From positions 124,031,642 through 124,095,641 of the forward strand of contig OX578147.1 in NCBI GenBank assembly GCA_951213105.1: a DNA stretch of 64,000 nucleotides, in the 5' to 3' direction. Below are positions 48,663 to 60,118 of the stretch, piece by piece (within the stretch, counting starts at the first letter, position 1; each line of letters opens with the position of its first letter). The notes beneath the pieces are model-generated. The model ran no database searches, had not been told where the DNA came from, and worked only from the letters and a program-made list of their open reading frames with translations. The DNA is from Amaurobius ferox. Lineage: Eukaryota > Arthropoda > Arachnida > Araneae > Amaurobiidae. Position numbers and translations under genes: made by a program.

Positions 48663-48978
48663 TATATCAGTTTTCATCATTTGAAGAGCAGCGGTACAAA
48701 AGCAATCCGGTAATGGGCTTTTGATGTTGTAGCAAGCAGCAAATCCTGCAGATTTCTAATATGTGTTTGAGTTAGTTTGCACATTCTATTGACAATGTAT
48801 ATGATCTTATTAAATTGTTTTGTTTTAATAGAAAATCTTGAATTTAAAACACCTTATATCTCCCTAACACCTTTACCTTGGAAATACAGACCTCGTGGGA
48901 AGGATTGACGCCTAGAATCGTTTTCATTGCTAAATTAATCCTATTTAGAACTTTCAGGTTACCTGAGATGATGGGTCT

Positions 48979-49044
48979 AAGTTGGCGTAATCTACTTGGT
49001 TACGTTATTCAAAATGTCGTCACCGGGTAAATTACGTCAGTTTG
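48979..49044 (+). ncRNA. mir-36: miR-36-family hairpin D4
   Basis: The cleanest D stem: AAGTTGGCGTAATCTACTTG and onward pairs with the 3' arm over about 24 positions with two mismatches (U-C near the loop, C-A mid-stem) around loop GTTATTCAAAATGTC. 3' product from 49020, seed CACCGGG then UAAAUUACGUCAG. Confidence 0.85.
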
Positions 49045-49350
49045 GTCTTAATCAGTTTTCATCATTTACGGAGTGACAGTATAAGGGCATCATGTAAGCA
49101 TTGTCAGCACAAGAAAGTAAGCTAAGGTTCACTCAAGAAAGTGAGCTAAGGTTTGTGCAGATAACTATGTATGTGACTGAGACAAACGGTTTGCTTTAAT
49201 TGAAATACTTGAATTTAGAACAGCGTATATTTCCCAAAGACCTTTACCTTGGAAATACAGACCTCGTGGGAAGAATTAAAGTCTAGAATCATTTTTATTG
49301 CTAAATTAACCCAAATTAGAATTTTTCAGCTTGAATGAGATGATGGGTCC

Positions 49351-49416
49351 AAATTGGCGCGATTTTCTTGGTTACGTTATTCAAAATGTCGTCACCGGAT
49401 AAATTACGTCAGTTTG
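49351..49416 (+). ncRNA. miR-36-family hairpin D5
   Basis: 3' product from 49392, seed CACCGGA; left arm TTGGCGCGATTTTC. Confidence 0.7.
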
Positions 49417-49741
49417 GTCTTTATCAGTTTTCATCATTTACGGAGTGACTGAAGTGACTGTATAAGGACATCATGTAAGCATTGTCAGCACAAGAAAGTA
49501 GGCTAAGGTTCACTCAAGAAAGTGAGCTAAGGTTTGTGCAGATAACTAATATGCTATAAGTATGTGACTGAGACAAAAATTTTGCTTTAATTGAAATACT
49601 TATATTTAGAACAGCGTATATTTCCCAAAGACCTTTACCTTGGAAATACAGACCTCGTGGGAAGAATTAAATTCTAGAATCATTTTTATTGCTAAATTAA
49701 CCCAAATTAGAATTTTTCAGCTTGCATGAGATGATGGGTCC

Positions 49742-49807
49742 AAATTGGCGTGATCTTCTTGGTTACGTTATTCAAAATGTCGTCACCGGGTAAATTACGT
49801 CAATTTG
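49742..49807 (+). ncRNA. mir-36: miR-36-family hairpin D6
   Basis: 3' product from 49783, seed CACCGGG, ending ACGUCAAU. Confidence 0.75.
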
Positions 49808-50370
49808 GCCTTTATCAGTTTTCATCATTTACTGGATGGCTGGAGTGACTGTATAATGATATCCTGTAAACATTGTCGGCACAAGAAAGTGATCTAAGGT
49901 TCCATGTTCAAGCAGCAAAGTGAGAAGGCAAGTTTTTAACATAATCATTAGAAGTTATGCATTTTTCTGTTTGCTAACATTTTGCAATTTCATAATCAAA
50001 ATCCCCTTTTTATACAATTGAAAAAAACCCCAGAATAAGGGTGTAAAGTACATTTTTCTTTAAATATGAGTTTATATGAGTAGAGAGTAAATGTGAATTA
50101 ATAATGTATCTGTACAGTTTTAGTGAATGAGTTTATGATGGAGAGCATATCCACAATTTAAAGTATAAATGTTATTATTATACCATTTCAGGTTTAACTG
50201 GGATCCCTGAATCTAGAACATTGATAAATATATTAGGAAAATTATAGTATTTGAAATAGGAACCTCGTAAATAGGAACCTCGTAGGGAGATTTGAAGTTT
50301 GTAGGATCCTCTTCATTGCTTGATTAACCAGAATTAGACATTTTAGTTCATGCATTGTGTAATATGGTTG

Positions 50371-50435
50371 AGCTTATGTGATCTAATTGATTATGTTGTT
50401 TAAAATATAGTCATCGAGTGAATCATCAGGTTGTC
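50371..50435 (+). ncRNA. Diverged hairpin D'3
   Basis: As D'1 but GTCATCGAG at the loop side, which removes one G-U pair. Putative product from 50414. Confidence 0.45.
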
Positions 50436-50809
50436 TATATCAGTTTTCACGAGTTGAAGAGCGGTACAAAAGCAATCCTATAAGCATTGCCAGCAAAAGA
50501 AAATGCAAGAATTTTGTTTCGCTGCTGGTAATGGGCATTTCGTGTTGCAGCAAGCAGCAAATCTTGGAGATTACTAATATGTTGTAGATATGTGTTCGAG
50601 TTAGTTTGCACATTCTATTGACAATTTACATGATCTAATTAAATTGTTTTGCTTTAATAGAAAATCTTGAATTTAGAACAGCCTATATCTCCCAAAGACC
50701 TTAACCTTGGAAATACAGACCTCGTGGGGAGAATTAAAGCCTATAGAATCCTTTTCATTGCTAAATTAACCCAAATTAAAATTTTCAGGTTACCTGAGAT
50801 GATGGGTCC

Positions 50810-50875
50810 AAGTTGGCGTAATCTGCTTGGTTACGTTATTCAAAATGTCGTCACCAGGTAAATCACGTCAGGTTG
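50810..50875 (+). ncRNA. miR-36-family hairpin D7 (seed variant)
   Basis: 3' product from 50851, seed CACCAGG, then UAAAUCACGUCAGG. Confidence 0.65.
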
Positions 50876-51199
50876 GCCTTTATCAGATTTCATCATTTAC
50901 TGAGTGGCTGTAGTGACTGTATAAGAACATCCTGTAAGCATTGTCAGCTCAAGAAAGTAAGCTTAGGTTCTCCCTAGAAAGTGAGCTAAGGTTTGTGCAG
51001 ATAACTAATATGTTTTAGGTATGTGTCTGAGAGAATCAGTTTGGTTTAATTGAAAATCTTGAATTTAGAACAGCGTATATCTCCCAAAGGCCTTTATCTT
51101 GGAAATACACACCTCATGGGAAGAATTGAACCCTAGAATCCTTTTTATTGTTAAATTAATCCAAATTAGAATTTTCAGTTTACCCGAGATGATGGTTCA

Positions 51200-51265
51200 A
51201 AGTTGGCGTAATCTATATGGTTACGTTGTTCAAAATGTCGTCACCGGATAAATTACGGCAGCTTG
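51200..51265 (+). ncRNA. miR-36-family hairpin D8
   Basis: 3' product from 51241, seed CACCGGA; two arm changes (ATATGG on the left, ACGGCA on the right). Confidence 0.65.
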
Positions 51266-51527
51266 GCCTTTATCAGCTTTCATAATTTACTGAGTGGCTG
51301 TAGTGACTGTATAAGAACATCCTGTAAGCATTGTCAGCTCAAGAAAGTAAGCTTAGGTTCTCTCTAGAAAGTGAGCTAAGGTTTGTGCAGATAACTAATA
51401 TGTTTTAGGTTTGTGTCTGAGACAATCAGTTTGCTTTAATTGAAAATTTTGAATTTAGAACAGCGTATATCTTCCAAAGATCTTTACCTTGGAAATACAG
51501 ACCTCGTGGGAAGAATTGAAGACTAGA

Positions 51528-51821
51528 AACCTTATCTACCCCATCATCCTCTATGCCTCACCAATTTGGGGCTACGCTGCGAAATCTAATGTTAAAAAAG
51601 TCCAAATTATTCAGAATAAAATCCTTCGGTCTATCAGAAAAGCCCTAAGATACTTGAAAAACTTTGTAATACATCGCGATTTCAAAATTAAAACTATTAA
51701 GCAAGAGATGCGAAAACTCTCTATGATAACCTCGCCAAACAATTTCTATGATAACCTCGCCTGGATCCCCAACGAACTGATGTGTAATATGACCGACTAC
51801 GACTTCCGAGAGCTATCCTAA
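51528..51821 (+). pseudogene. Jockey-like LINE reverse-transcriptase C-terminal remnant
   Basis: About 97 codons. IILYASPIWGYAAKSNVKK, then VQIIQNKILRSIRKA and FVIHRDFKIKTIKQEMRKL match the conserved tail after the polymerase domain of Jockey-clade non-LTR elements. The polymerase core is missing (5' truncation), so the piece is dead. The frame reads in from the hairpin unit upstream, which is fortuitous. Confidence 0.7.
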
Positions 51822-52098
51822 ATTCCGATTTAGACGTCCATGCTGATTCCTGACTGAATCTCTTCAGCATCCCTGTAGGGGATATTCGCCTGTTTCCCCA
51901 CCCTCCTTATCTTCAAAACTCTACAATAAGACCACTGTTTACAGCATTCCTTGTTTACTACTAACTTGTTTCATGAACATTATTGGCCCCTATTGAAGGA
52001 CTAGGTTTAGTGGAAGACTGTGACCCACATATATGTTACCTGAATAGGGAAACGGAGCTCAGCTCCAGGCGCCTGCTATCGACAAATTACTGGCTGGC
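51529..52098 (+). mobile_element. 5'-truncated LINE insertion splitting a D unit
   Basis: The unit sequence breaks after 'gactagaa' and resumes at 'cctagaatccttttcatt', giving a likely target duplication CTAGAA (51523-51528 and 52099-52104). It carries the RT tail and about 270 bp of 3' sequence without an obvious poly-A. The hairpin of the split unit (D9) lies downstream and is intact. Confidence 0.65.
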
Positions 52099-52164
52099 CT
52101 AGAATCCTTTTCATTGCTAAATCAACCCAAATAGAATTTTCAGGTTACCTGAGATGATGGGTCC

Positions 52165-52230
52165 AAGTTGGCGTAATCTATTTGGTTACGTTGTTCAAAA
52201 TGTCGTCACCGGATAAATTACGTCAGCTTG
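52165..52230 (+). ncRNA. miR-36-family hairpin D9
   Basis: 3' product from 52206, seed CACCGGA. Its unit was opened upstream by the LINE insertion without harm to the stem. Confidence 0.7.
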
Positions 52231-52554
52231 GCCTTTATCAGCTTTCATCATTTACTGAGTGGCTGGAGTGACTGTATAAGGACATCCTGTAAGCATTGTC
52301 AGCACAAGAAAGTGAGCTAAGGTTCACTCAAGAAAGTGAATTAAGGTTTGTGCAGATAACTAATATGTTATAGGTATGTGCCTGAGACAATCTGTTTGCT
52401 TTAATTGAAAATCTTGAATTTAGAACAGCGTATATCTCCCAAAAACCTTTATCTTGGAAATACAGACCTCATGGGAAGAATTGAAGCTTAAAATCTTTTT
52501 CCTTGCTAAATTAACACAAATTATAATTTTCAGGTTGCCTGAGATGAAGAGTCC

Positions 52555-52620
52555 AAATTGGCGTGATTTTCTTGGTTACGTTATTCAAAATGTCGTCACC
52601 GGGTAAATTACGTCAGTTTG
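52555..52620 (+). ncRNA. mir-36: miR-36-family hairpin D10
   Basis: 3' product from 52596, seed CACCGGG. The unit ends with an AAG|GTAAGT donor-like site at 52741-52749. Confidence 0.75.
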
Positions 52621-52771
52621 GGCTTTATCACTTTTCATCATTTACTAAATAGCTGGAGTGACTATAATGACATCCTGTAAACATTGTCGGCACAAGAAAG
52701 TGATCTAAGGTACAATTCCATGTCCAAGCAGCAAAATGAGAAGGTAAGTTTTTAACATTAATCATTATAAG

Positions 52772-53560
52772 TTATGCATTTTTACTTTCTCTGCAATACA
52801 TGGTAATGTATAGGTAAAGTATTGGAATCATGTCGAAAATCGCAACTCGAGTTTTCGACGGATTTACACGTTTCGAGACGTCTAGAATACTAAAAACTAT
52901 TTTTAGCGTGACGTCTGTGTGTCTGTCTGTCTGTCTGTGTGTCTGTCTGTGCAATGTATGTATCCACTCTAACTCAAAAACTAATGGACCGAATTTCATA
53001 AAATTTGGTACGTAAGAATCTTGGGCGTGACCCTGGTGCTGATTAGTTTTGGGTACAATTCGGAAAAGAAGAACCCGCCTTTTTTTTGCGAAATGGCCTT
53101 CAAAAATCCCATGTATCCACTCTAGTTGAAATACTAATTCACCTAATTTCATAAAATTTGGTGGATAAATCCCTTGTAGGACACTCTGGTGCTGATTAGA
53201 TTTTGGTACGATTCGGAAAAGAACAACCTGCCCTTTTTACGAAATGGCCCGCAAAAATCGCCAATATATAAAAAAAGATTACGTATGTTCAAATGTATCA
53301 ATTAAATGCTTGTTTTATACGTAATTTTTCAGGAGGAAAAGAATAAGAACAACTCTATTACTCTAGGGCTAACCGTTCTCAAGATATTTGAGATTTTCGG
53401 CATTTTTGTTATGCCGCCTTTGGAAAAATGTCCAATTACCAAATAAAAGCGGAAATTGAATTAAAAATGAAAATTTTGTGTTATTTTCTACAATTAATCT
53501 CCATTTAATTAGTTCTTAAAGAAATATAGAAAGACTGAATTCACGTCTGCAGGGAAAGTC
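52772..53560. repeat. Dispersed TGTC-rich repeat
   Basis: Contains 'gttttcgacggatttacacg', a (TGTC)n-like run at 52913-52952 and two diverged copies of a 170-bp block ('aatttcataaaatttggt', 'ggtgctgatta', 'attcggaaaagaa'). Related sequence is at 39480-39670. It interrupts the segment duplicated from 47.35 kb. Confidence 0.6.
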
Positions 53561-53579
53561 ATGTGCTGCCCACATCAGA

Positions 53580-54960
53580 TTTTTCTGTTTGCTCACATTC
53601 GCAATTTGATGATCAATCCCCTTTTCATACAATTGAATCAAAACCTAGAATAAGGATCTAAAATACATTTCCGTGTGAGTAATGGGTCTATTGTCTCTAG
53701 TAAACTGTGGTAAACTTAGTTTGATATCAATTGTCTAGGTCAGGTTTCTCAACACTCTTTTTACTCGGGGACCACTTCTAAATTTTCTTTACCTCCTTGG
53801 TCCGTTTCTACTCTGTGTCTTAAACTCTGTTTCAGTTTAGAATACAGTGTGGAATTAGATAGAAATAAAGTGACTTTTGCTTTCTGAATGATTGATCGGT
53901 CGGAAACGTTTAACAAAATCGTAAAAAATAAGAATCTGCTGCGCATTCCAGAGGCATATGTAAGTTTTGTTTAACCGCTTGATCATGAACCATCTACCAT
54001 TTACAGTAAAATAAGTACCTAATACCATTTATAGTAAAATATAAAGTCAAACTGAGCTTAAAATAATGACTTCAATAAAAACATAAAAACAGTCTAAAAT
54101 TATTTTTGCATACTTAAGAAGTTATATCATTCTCATCATTGTTCCCCTTGGGGCAATGCTTTTCCAATTTTTAATTTTTAATGCCTCAAAATCTTTGTCC
54201 ACAAAAATCGATCCATCTCAACTTCGATCGTCCTGTAGATCTTTTTCTGATCTGTATGGACATAAACATTTTCTTTGTGATTCTTTGGTTATTCATTCTT
54301 AGCAAATGTCCTGCCAGTTGCATTCTGTAAACTTTAATGTTATTTAATTATGCCAGAATCTTTATAATTTGCTTAGTTCAAAATGGTATCTTCTCCAAAT
54401 ACCATTTTCCGGAATTCCATCAAAAATACTGCGCAAAAATTATCGTTTAAAGACGCAAAGAGCTTTTTCATCATGTCCTGTGTGAGTCCAGGTTTCTGAA
54501 GCATAAATTAAGGTAGGTTTTATGAATAGTTTATATAGATATAATTTTGTTCTTCTACCAATCCGGTAAGATCTGAAAAACATTTCTTTATAATTCGTTT
54601 TTGGATAAATAGTTATATATTAAGAATAATTATATTTAATAATATGAAATACGTAATATGCAACTAATATTGTATTAGTTGCTGGAGAAAACGGGAAAGT
54701 ATATGAAGGTATGGTTGCAGCGTTGTTACGAAAGTATGGTTTATGAAGGTATGGTTGCAAAAAATAATTTTCGGGCCCCAAATATTCTGTATTTTTACTC
54801 GTGACCTCCCGGGGGGGGGGGGGGGGAGTCATATGGTCCCGGTTGAGAACCATTTTTCAAGTTTGTTAGTGTCATTATTACATCAATGTTTTATTTTCCA
54901 ATTTATTACTACATTTAGGTCTGTGGCAGATATCTTTGTGTTTATTTTGTTATCATTGAA
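53580..54960 (+). repeat. Segmental duplicate, copy 2
   Basis: Second copy, longer by about 250 bp because of an insertion around 53770-54020. It carries a G-run at 54810-54826 where copy 1 has GGTGGTGGGGG. Confidence 0.7.
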
Positions 54961-55038
54961 ATAGCTAAATAAGCAAATTATGAATTCTGTTGTAGGATGA
55001 TGGAACAGAAAAAAAGCAGGACACTGAAGAAAACATTA

Positions 55039-55104
55039 GGACAATATTTTGTTCCTTGTTACACAGTTCTATTAGACTTGTCATCGGAAGAAAACATTGA
55101 CCTT
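55039..55104 (+). ncRNA. miR-36-like hairpin E1 (seed variant)
   Basis: AATATTTTGTTCC pairs with GGAAGAAAACATT. 3' product from 55081, seed CAUCGGA. Confidence 0.5.
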
Positions 55105-55149
55105 TTATACCATCCGTGAGGAATTCCAGAAAGTGTTTAATAACGCCAT

Positions 55150-55228
55150 TTAAATTTGAAACTGGAGTATTAATCAGTTACAGTATATATGAGCTTGTCA
55201 CTGGTAAATAACCCAGCTTTAAATTTAA
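55150..55228 (+). ncRNA. miR-36-like hairpin E2, long stem
   Basis: CAGTTAC pairs with GTCACTG: both arms changed together relative to GGTTAC/GTCACC. The stem continues with single bulges or mismatches through GGAGTATTAA to TTAAATTTGAAACTGG against CCAGCTTTAAATTTAA, more than 30 pairs in total. 3' product from 55198, seed CACUGGU. Confidence 0.7.
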
Positions 55229-55229
55229 T

Positions 55230-56400
55230 GAAATGTCAACTGTATTTCATCCACAAGCGAAAATAATTTTTTGTTGAAAGTTTCGATGTCGCCAAAATTG
55301 TTTTTTGGACTGTAAGCTACATGATTATGTTACTATAAAGGAGATATTGTTTAGCTTTTATTTTTATAACCATTGTGAGCAGACCTATCAATGTGCATGT
55401 ATTCCGCATTTTGCTGTCCGGAAGTGTTTCTGTTTTTATATTATCGTGATTCCATTTGAAATACTGATTACATTTGTGATTTTTAAGGTAACATTTTATA
55501 TACGTTTCACCCTTGTAATAGTCTAATGTAGTAATATTCTAATATGTAATATTATATGCAATATTATGTATGATATTGTATGTAATGTTCTAATTTCAAA
55601 ATGTGTTAAGCGGAACCCCGGGGTCCCTTGATGTGATAGTTTCCTGTAAATTTTCGTATACATTTTTGAATGCATAATTTGGACGGCCATAATGGACTTT
55701 CTCATTTTGGGGTTTTGCCATCAAAGTGAATTTTAGAGTTTCGCTACCAAAATATGTCTAAAAATTTAGATTTTCGCTACAGACGATACACACACTTTTT
55801 CCTTTATTATGTAAGATAAATATTTAGTAGGTTTTATGTAATTATATTAAGCTTTATGTAAGATGAATATATATTGAACGCAATCAGTTAAGAAAACTTT
55901 GGTTGTGATGCCTATGAGTAAAAAATATTAATTCTTCATTTTAAAATATCATTGTATGTATATTAACTGATACTTTTATGTATACTAACTGATACATTGT
56001 GATAATTTTAAAAATATTACCGAGGAATGTATCGCATTTTAGTGATGTTTAAATAAAATTGCATTGAAGTTGGAAAGTGTTTCATAATCAATGCTTTAGG
56101 CATGATTGATCTTTCTTGTTAAGATAATTATATTTTTTTAATCGTTACACAGTTGAAAAGTGCTTATGACTTGTCTGTCTGTCTGCCCGTTAGCACGATA
56201 GCTGCCGTTAAAATGCCGTAAAAATGACTTTAGCAAAATGAAATTTTAGTACTTATCATCCTGGTAGTCAAATTTTAAGGCTACAAGAAGAGTGCCTAAA
56301 AGTGACTTCTAGGCACTGTACTATAAGTGAGCATGACAAGAGAGCATGATAAGTGAACATGATGGTAAGTGAGCATGATGATAAGTGAGCATCCTGTATT
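55230..56400. other. No gene recognised
   Basis: AT-rich. Contains short 'taatattctaatatgtaat' and 'agtgagcatgat' tandem stretches (55515-55580 and 56315-56390). Nothing coding. Confidence 0.4.
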
Positions 56401-56487
56401 AATAATTCTGTTTGTGGTTTTCATTTAAGGTTTCCCTTTTCCCGACTTGCTACGCTGAGTGCCTTAGTTTACAGGGATGGTGTTTGA

Positions 56488-56554
56488 GTGTGGCGTGGAT
56501 TTTCATTTCGGTTACAGTTTATACACTAGTCACCGGTGATAATCCATGCCTCAT
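56488..56554 (+). ncRNA. miR-36-family hairpin E3
   Basis: GGCGTGGATT pairs with AATCCATGCC (ten pairs, one G-U). The flanking block AAGGTTTCCCTT and 'catttcggttacag' show it is a distant relative of family B, yet the basal stem is rewritten on both sides. 3' product from 56530, seed CACCGGU. Confidence 0.7.
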
Positions 56555-56819
56555 CTGGCACAATTTCGTCGAAAAGAAGGTGGAACAGAAATTCCATTAG
56601 AATTTTTAGATAGTAGCAGCGGCTTCCTTCAGACTCTTAATTTATCAGCAGTCTTTTGAAAACCAGGATATAACAGTTTTTATATACTTTTTCTGCTTGA
56701 TTGAAAGGTACGCATATCTTAACTAAATTTCAAGTATGTTTTGTATTTAATCTTTTTATACACATGCACATTATATTTATTTCTATTTTCTATAATGTTT
56801 ACTTTATCATACTATTAAA

Positions 56820-57130
56820 TGCAGTATAGAGAATGTATAGTCTTCACGAAAATTAATTTTTGATTTCGAAACTTCCTTGATGTAACTAAATATGTTTCGT
56901 GACATCTGGAACACATTTCGAATATTTTTAGTGGGATGTCTGGCTGTCGGTCGATTTCTTGCGTTAAACTGTATATCCGGCTTTAAAATCTAGAACTAGA
57001 TAGAATTTTTTGAAATTCGAGCGAAAACTTCGAAATGTATTCGAAATTTTATATTTCGTTAACATGGCAGTGTAGCAAAAAATTTGACATAATTGTGCAT
57101 TTATGATGAATGAATTTACGTGAAAAGTTA
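56820..57130. repeat. Dispersed repeat R2, upstream part
   Basis: 'tttttagtgggatgtctgg', 'gatttcttgcgtt', 'ctagaactagatagaatttt' and 'aaaatttgacata' recur in order at 35680-35880. Confidence 0.55.
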
Positions 57131-57870
57131 ATAAATGGTATAAATTTCATTTATGCATTCGATCGATTGATATGGGTAAGTTGGGATAAAAAGTACAAAA
57201 CAAAAATGCGCAAAAATAGCACTCAGATATAACATAAAAGTTTCATAATTTAGTGATGTAAGCCTTTCTGACAGTTTGCAGCCAGTCTGGAAAATGTCTC
57301 AATTTTAATTTATTCAGATAGGTTTTTCACTACATCTCACTAATATATTCACCCATTGAAGTAATTTCTGCGTTAAAATATGTAGTGAGAAAATTCAAAA
57401 GAAATGTCGTAATCAAATTTTTTTTATCAAGATTATATTATTGATTTTTAAAATGTTTAAAATTTTGATCGGGGGGGGGGGAGCGAGTTATAACACACCA
57501 ATAATCTTAACATATGAATATAACAATTCTGAATATAACAATTTGTTTCATTCTAAATTTTCAAATATAAAATGTTATCATTACATTTTAAAATTTATAC
57601 TTCTGAGGTGTCTGACAGCCAACTTGCCAATTATAGTCACCTAGCTGACATGCCTGACTTTGAACAAGAAAGTTGCCTAAGTTCTTGCCTCCCATATGTA
57701 TTTAGAATTTAAAACTGATTGTAACTGGTTGTTTAAATAATAAAAGGTTAATCTAATGTAATTTCCATCTTTTTCTGATTACTAGTTTACAATCTACTTA
57801 AAAATGTAATATTCTAAAAATGTTTTTATTTCAGGACTGGTTGTTTCTACTTGATGATCAAGTATTCATC
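57130..57870. other. No gene recognised
   Basis: AT-rich, with a G-run at 57472-57482. No hairpin core and no homology recognised. Confidence 0.4.
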
Positions 57871-57887
57871 AGTTGATCTTTTACATT

Positions 57888-57954
57888 TGGAATGGTGCTC
57901 CTTACCTCGGTCACAGAAATATTGTACTGTCACCAGGTGGCGAATACCATTTTA
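57888..57954 (+). ncRNA. miR-36-like hairpin E4
   Basis: GGTCAC faces GTCACC; ACCT pairs with AGGT and AATGGT with ACCATT. 3' product from 57930, seed CACCAGG. Confidence 0.5.
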
Positions 57955-58144
57955 AATTTAATTTTGCACAAACATCCTTGTTCTGCCTTCATTCTTCAGG
58001 TGAATTCGTGCCTGCCATACTACAAGACGAGAAAATGGACTGTTTCGATTATCGGAATTTTATTTCGATTATTGGCAAGAAAAACTGCAGAACGATATGA
58101 AGGTCATCGAGAAGTAATAAAGTCTTCCTGCTATGAAGATAAAG

Positions 58145-58216
58145 GTTAAAACTGTATTTTCTCCCTGGTAACAGTGCTTAGAGATTTGTCACCGGGTGAA
58201 AAGTACAGTTTTGATT
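58145..58216 (+). ncRNA. mir-36: miR-36-family hairpin E5, most canonical
   Basis: 3' product from 58189 begins UCACCGGGUGAAAA, the closest in the window to the textbook family sequence as I remember it. AAAACTGTATTTTC pairs with GAAAAGTACAGTTTT with a single bulged G; CCC pairs with GGG near the loop. Confidence 0.8.
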
Positions 58217-58794
58217 TTTAAAATCAGCATCACCAGTGTATGTATCCACCTGTATCTCCAATGCAGAGAAGTACGTAATTTTGTCGTGGAATAATTGAGC
58301 TTTTTAGAACTATGTGTATATAAAAATGTGTGCAAGCTTCTTTTCATAATTGTTGATGTTAAATTCAGATTTCAATAAAATGAGCGGAAATGACACCATA
58401 AACAAATCCAATAGTAAAATAAAATATAAAATTTATAATATAATATTTTCGTATAATTCATATTATAATATTAAAAAAAAAAAGTGAGCTAATTAGAGAT
58501 ATTTCAATGCTTTATTTTAGCAAGTGAACTAGTTATATATATATGCCTAGTTAAAAAAAATACTTTGATATAAAAATAATTAAGCACAATAAAGATAAGT
58601 ATATTGCTTTAAATGTTAATATGTTGAGTTTTATTAATTTATCTTATTATTTTCTAGAGGTGAATCTAGCCATAATCTTACTCATAAAACACCAAACCTG
58701 CTTATAAGCAACGCCTCTAAAATATGGAAGACACTACCATTGCAGATACTAGCATCTACAGCCCAGTTTCGCGTCTATTATTTCTTTCGTCAGC

Positions 58795-59225
58795 GTAAAA
58801 TTGCGGCTTATAGCAAGTTTCTTGTTGCCATTGCAGATATCTGCTATTCCATGTTGATGAGCGAATAAGCTCAAAACCGGCACATGGATGCTGGTATCTT
58901 CAGTGGGAGTGTCTGCCATATTTTTGGGGGCGTCCCTTTTAAGCGGGTTTGGTGTTTTATTAACTTTGCCTTTGCAGCCTCGTGTAGTATATGAACTTCA
59001 TGCTGGCGACGTGGAAGGACTGAAATTGTTAGTTTCTATTAAATATCGTAAAAATTGTGGCTTATATCTAGTTTCTTGCAAATATCGTCAATTCATTGCA
59101 AATATCGGCATTGCAAATATAGTTCATTGCAAATATCGGCAATTGCGTGCTGATGAGCAGAGCATAATAACCAATAGTAAAATAAGCGTGAAAACAGTCC
59201 GTGGATGCTAATATCTGCAACATGA
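58795..59225. repeat. Diverged tandem duplication
   Basis: 'cggcttatagcaagtttcttg', 'cattgcagatatc' and 'tgatgagc..ataa' recur after about 245 bp as 'gtggcttatatctagtttctt', 'cattgcaaatatc' and 'tgatgagcagagcataat'. A 107-codon frame (58888-59211) crosses it without homology I recognise. Confidence 0.5.
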
Positions 59226-59650
59226 GTGTATTTCAACATAGTCCTACTATTCGCATTCAAATGCCAAGAAATACTTTTGTTTTAGAGCAGTATATAATAT
59301 TTAATTTAGCTCCTGATAAATTACTAAGATTTTCAGGGGATTTTTCCATGTCGGAATTTTAAAATCGAAACGGGAATCGAAATAGAATTTTAAAATGGAA
59401 ATCGTTTTCATAACGCCAAAAGTTTATTCTTTTCTGATATTAATGAAATTTCGGCTATTCCTTCTGCGGATTCCGTTCAAAGCTCGTTATAAGGAACGTT
59501 CTTTGATCCTTTCGATGTTGTTAAGATGCAAACTCTGATAAGACGATGGACAGAGAATAAAAGTGCAAGAGAAGAGGAACAGAAAAAATATTAAATCGGG
59601 ATTTCAGTGTGATTAAGCTTGGCATCGGAATGAAGAGGAAGAATTACATG

Positions 59651-59730
59651 AAAATTTTAAGACAATGCTTTTTTTCCTGCTACAGTGTAATTTAGCTTGT
59701 CACAGGAGGGAAGTATTGTTTTAATTTTTT
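59651..59730 (+). ncRNA. miR-36-like hairpin E6 (seed variant)
   Basis: CCTG pairs with CAGG, a rewritten pair replacing GG/CC, and ACAATGCTT pairs with AAGTATTGT. 3' product from 59700, seed CACAGGA. The stem extends through AAAATTTTAA / TTAATTTTTT. Confidence 0.6.
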
Positions 59731-60049
59731 TAAATGTTCATCATTCTGGACGAACGCCATTGCATCAATTTTATGTCGTTACAGTAGCTCAGTGGCGTGG
59801 ATAAGGAGAAGGCATAACTCTATTGAAGGGATAATTACATTAATTATCCGATTTTGTCTAAAGGATCTATATTGGAAATGCTCATCACTATAAAGCTCCC
59901 CTTTTGGTCATAAATTCCCCCTTCCCTTCCGAGATTCTAGCTTCGTTTATGCAACAGCTGAATAAGTAAATTATATTATGATTTTGACTCGAATTCTATT
60001 ATAGAACGATGTAATAGAAAACAGAATGAAGACAATTTATTCTTTCAGC

Positions 60050-60118
60050 CATTAAGATAATTTATTCTTTCCTGGTTAATGCAGTTAAATTTGTCACCGG
60101 AAGAAAATTCGAAGATTA
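60050..60118 (+). ncRNA. miR-36-family hairpin E7
   Basis: TTATTCTTTCCTGG pairs with CCGGAAGAAAAT allowing mismatches. 3' product from 60094, seed CACCGGA then AGAAAAUUCG. The 5' loop side is altered (GGTTAATGC). Confidence 0.55.

Larger units (their letters stand above)
45600..52750 (+). repeat. Family D hairpin array, three duplicated groups
   Basis: Groups at about 45.6-47.3, 48.5-49.9 and 50.1-52.7 kb each begin with a divergent unit (D', 'ttgattatgttgtttaaaatatag') followed by two or more units of about 370 to 390 bp. Shared order: 'gaatttagaacag', 'ccttggaaatacagacctc', 'attgctaaattaaccc', TTTTCAGGTTACCTGAGATG, hairpin, 'tttatcagttttcatcattta', 'gcacaagaaagt'. Some units end AAGGTAAGT. 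Confidence 0.8.

Noticed and set aside
58888..59211. 107-codon frame with a hydrophobic start
   Set aside because: Crosses an internal tandem duplication and has no recognisable domain; likely chance.
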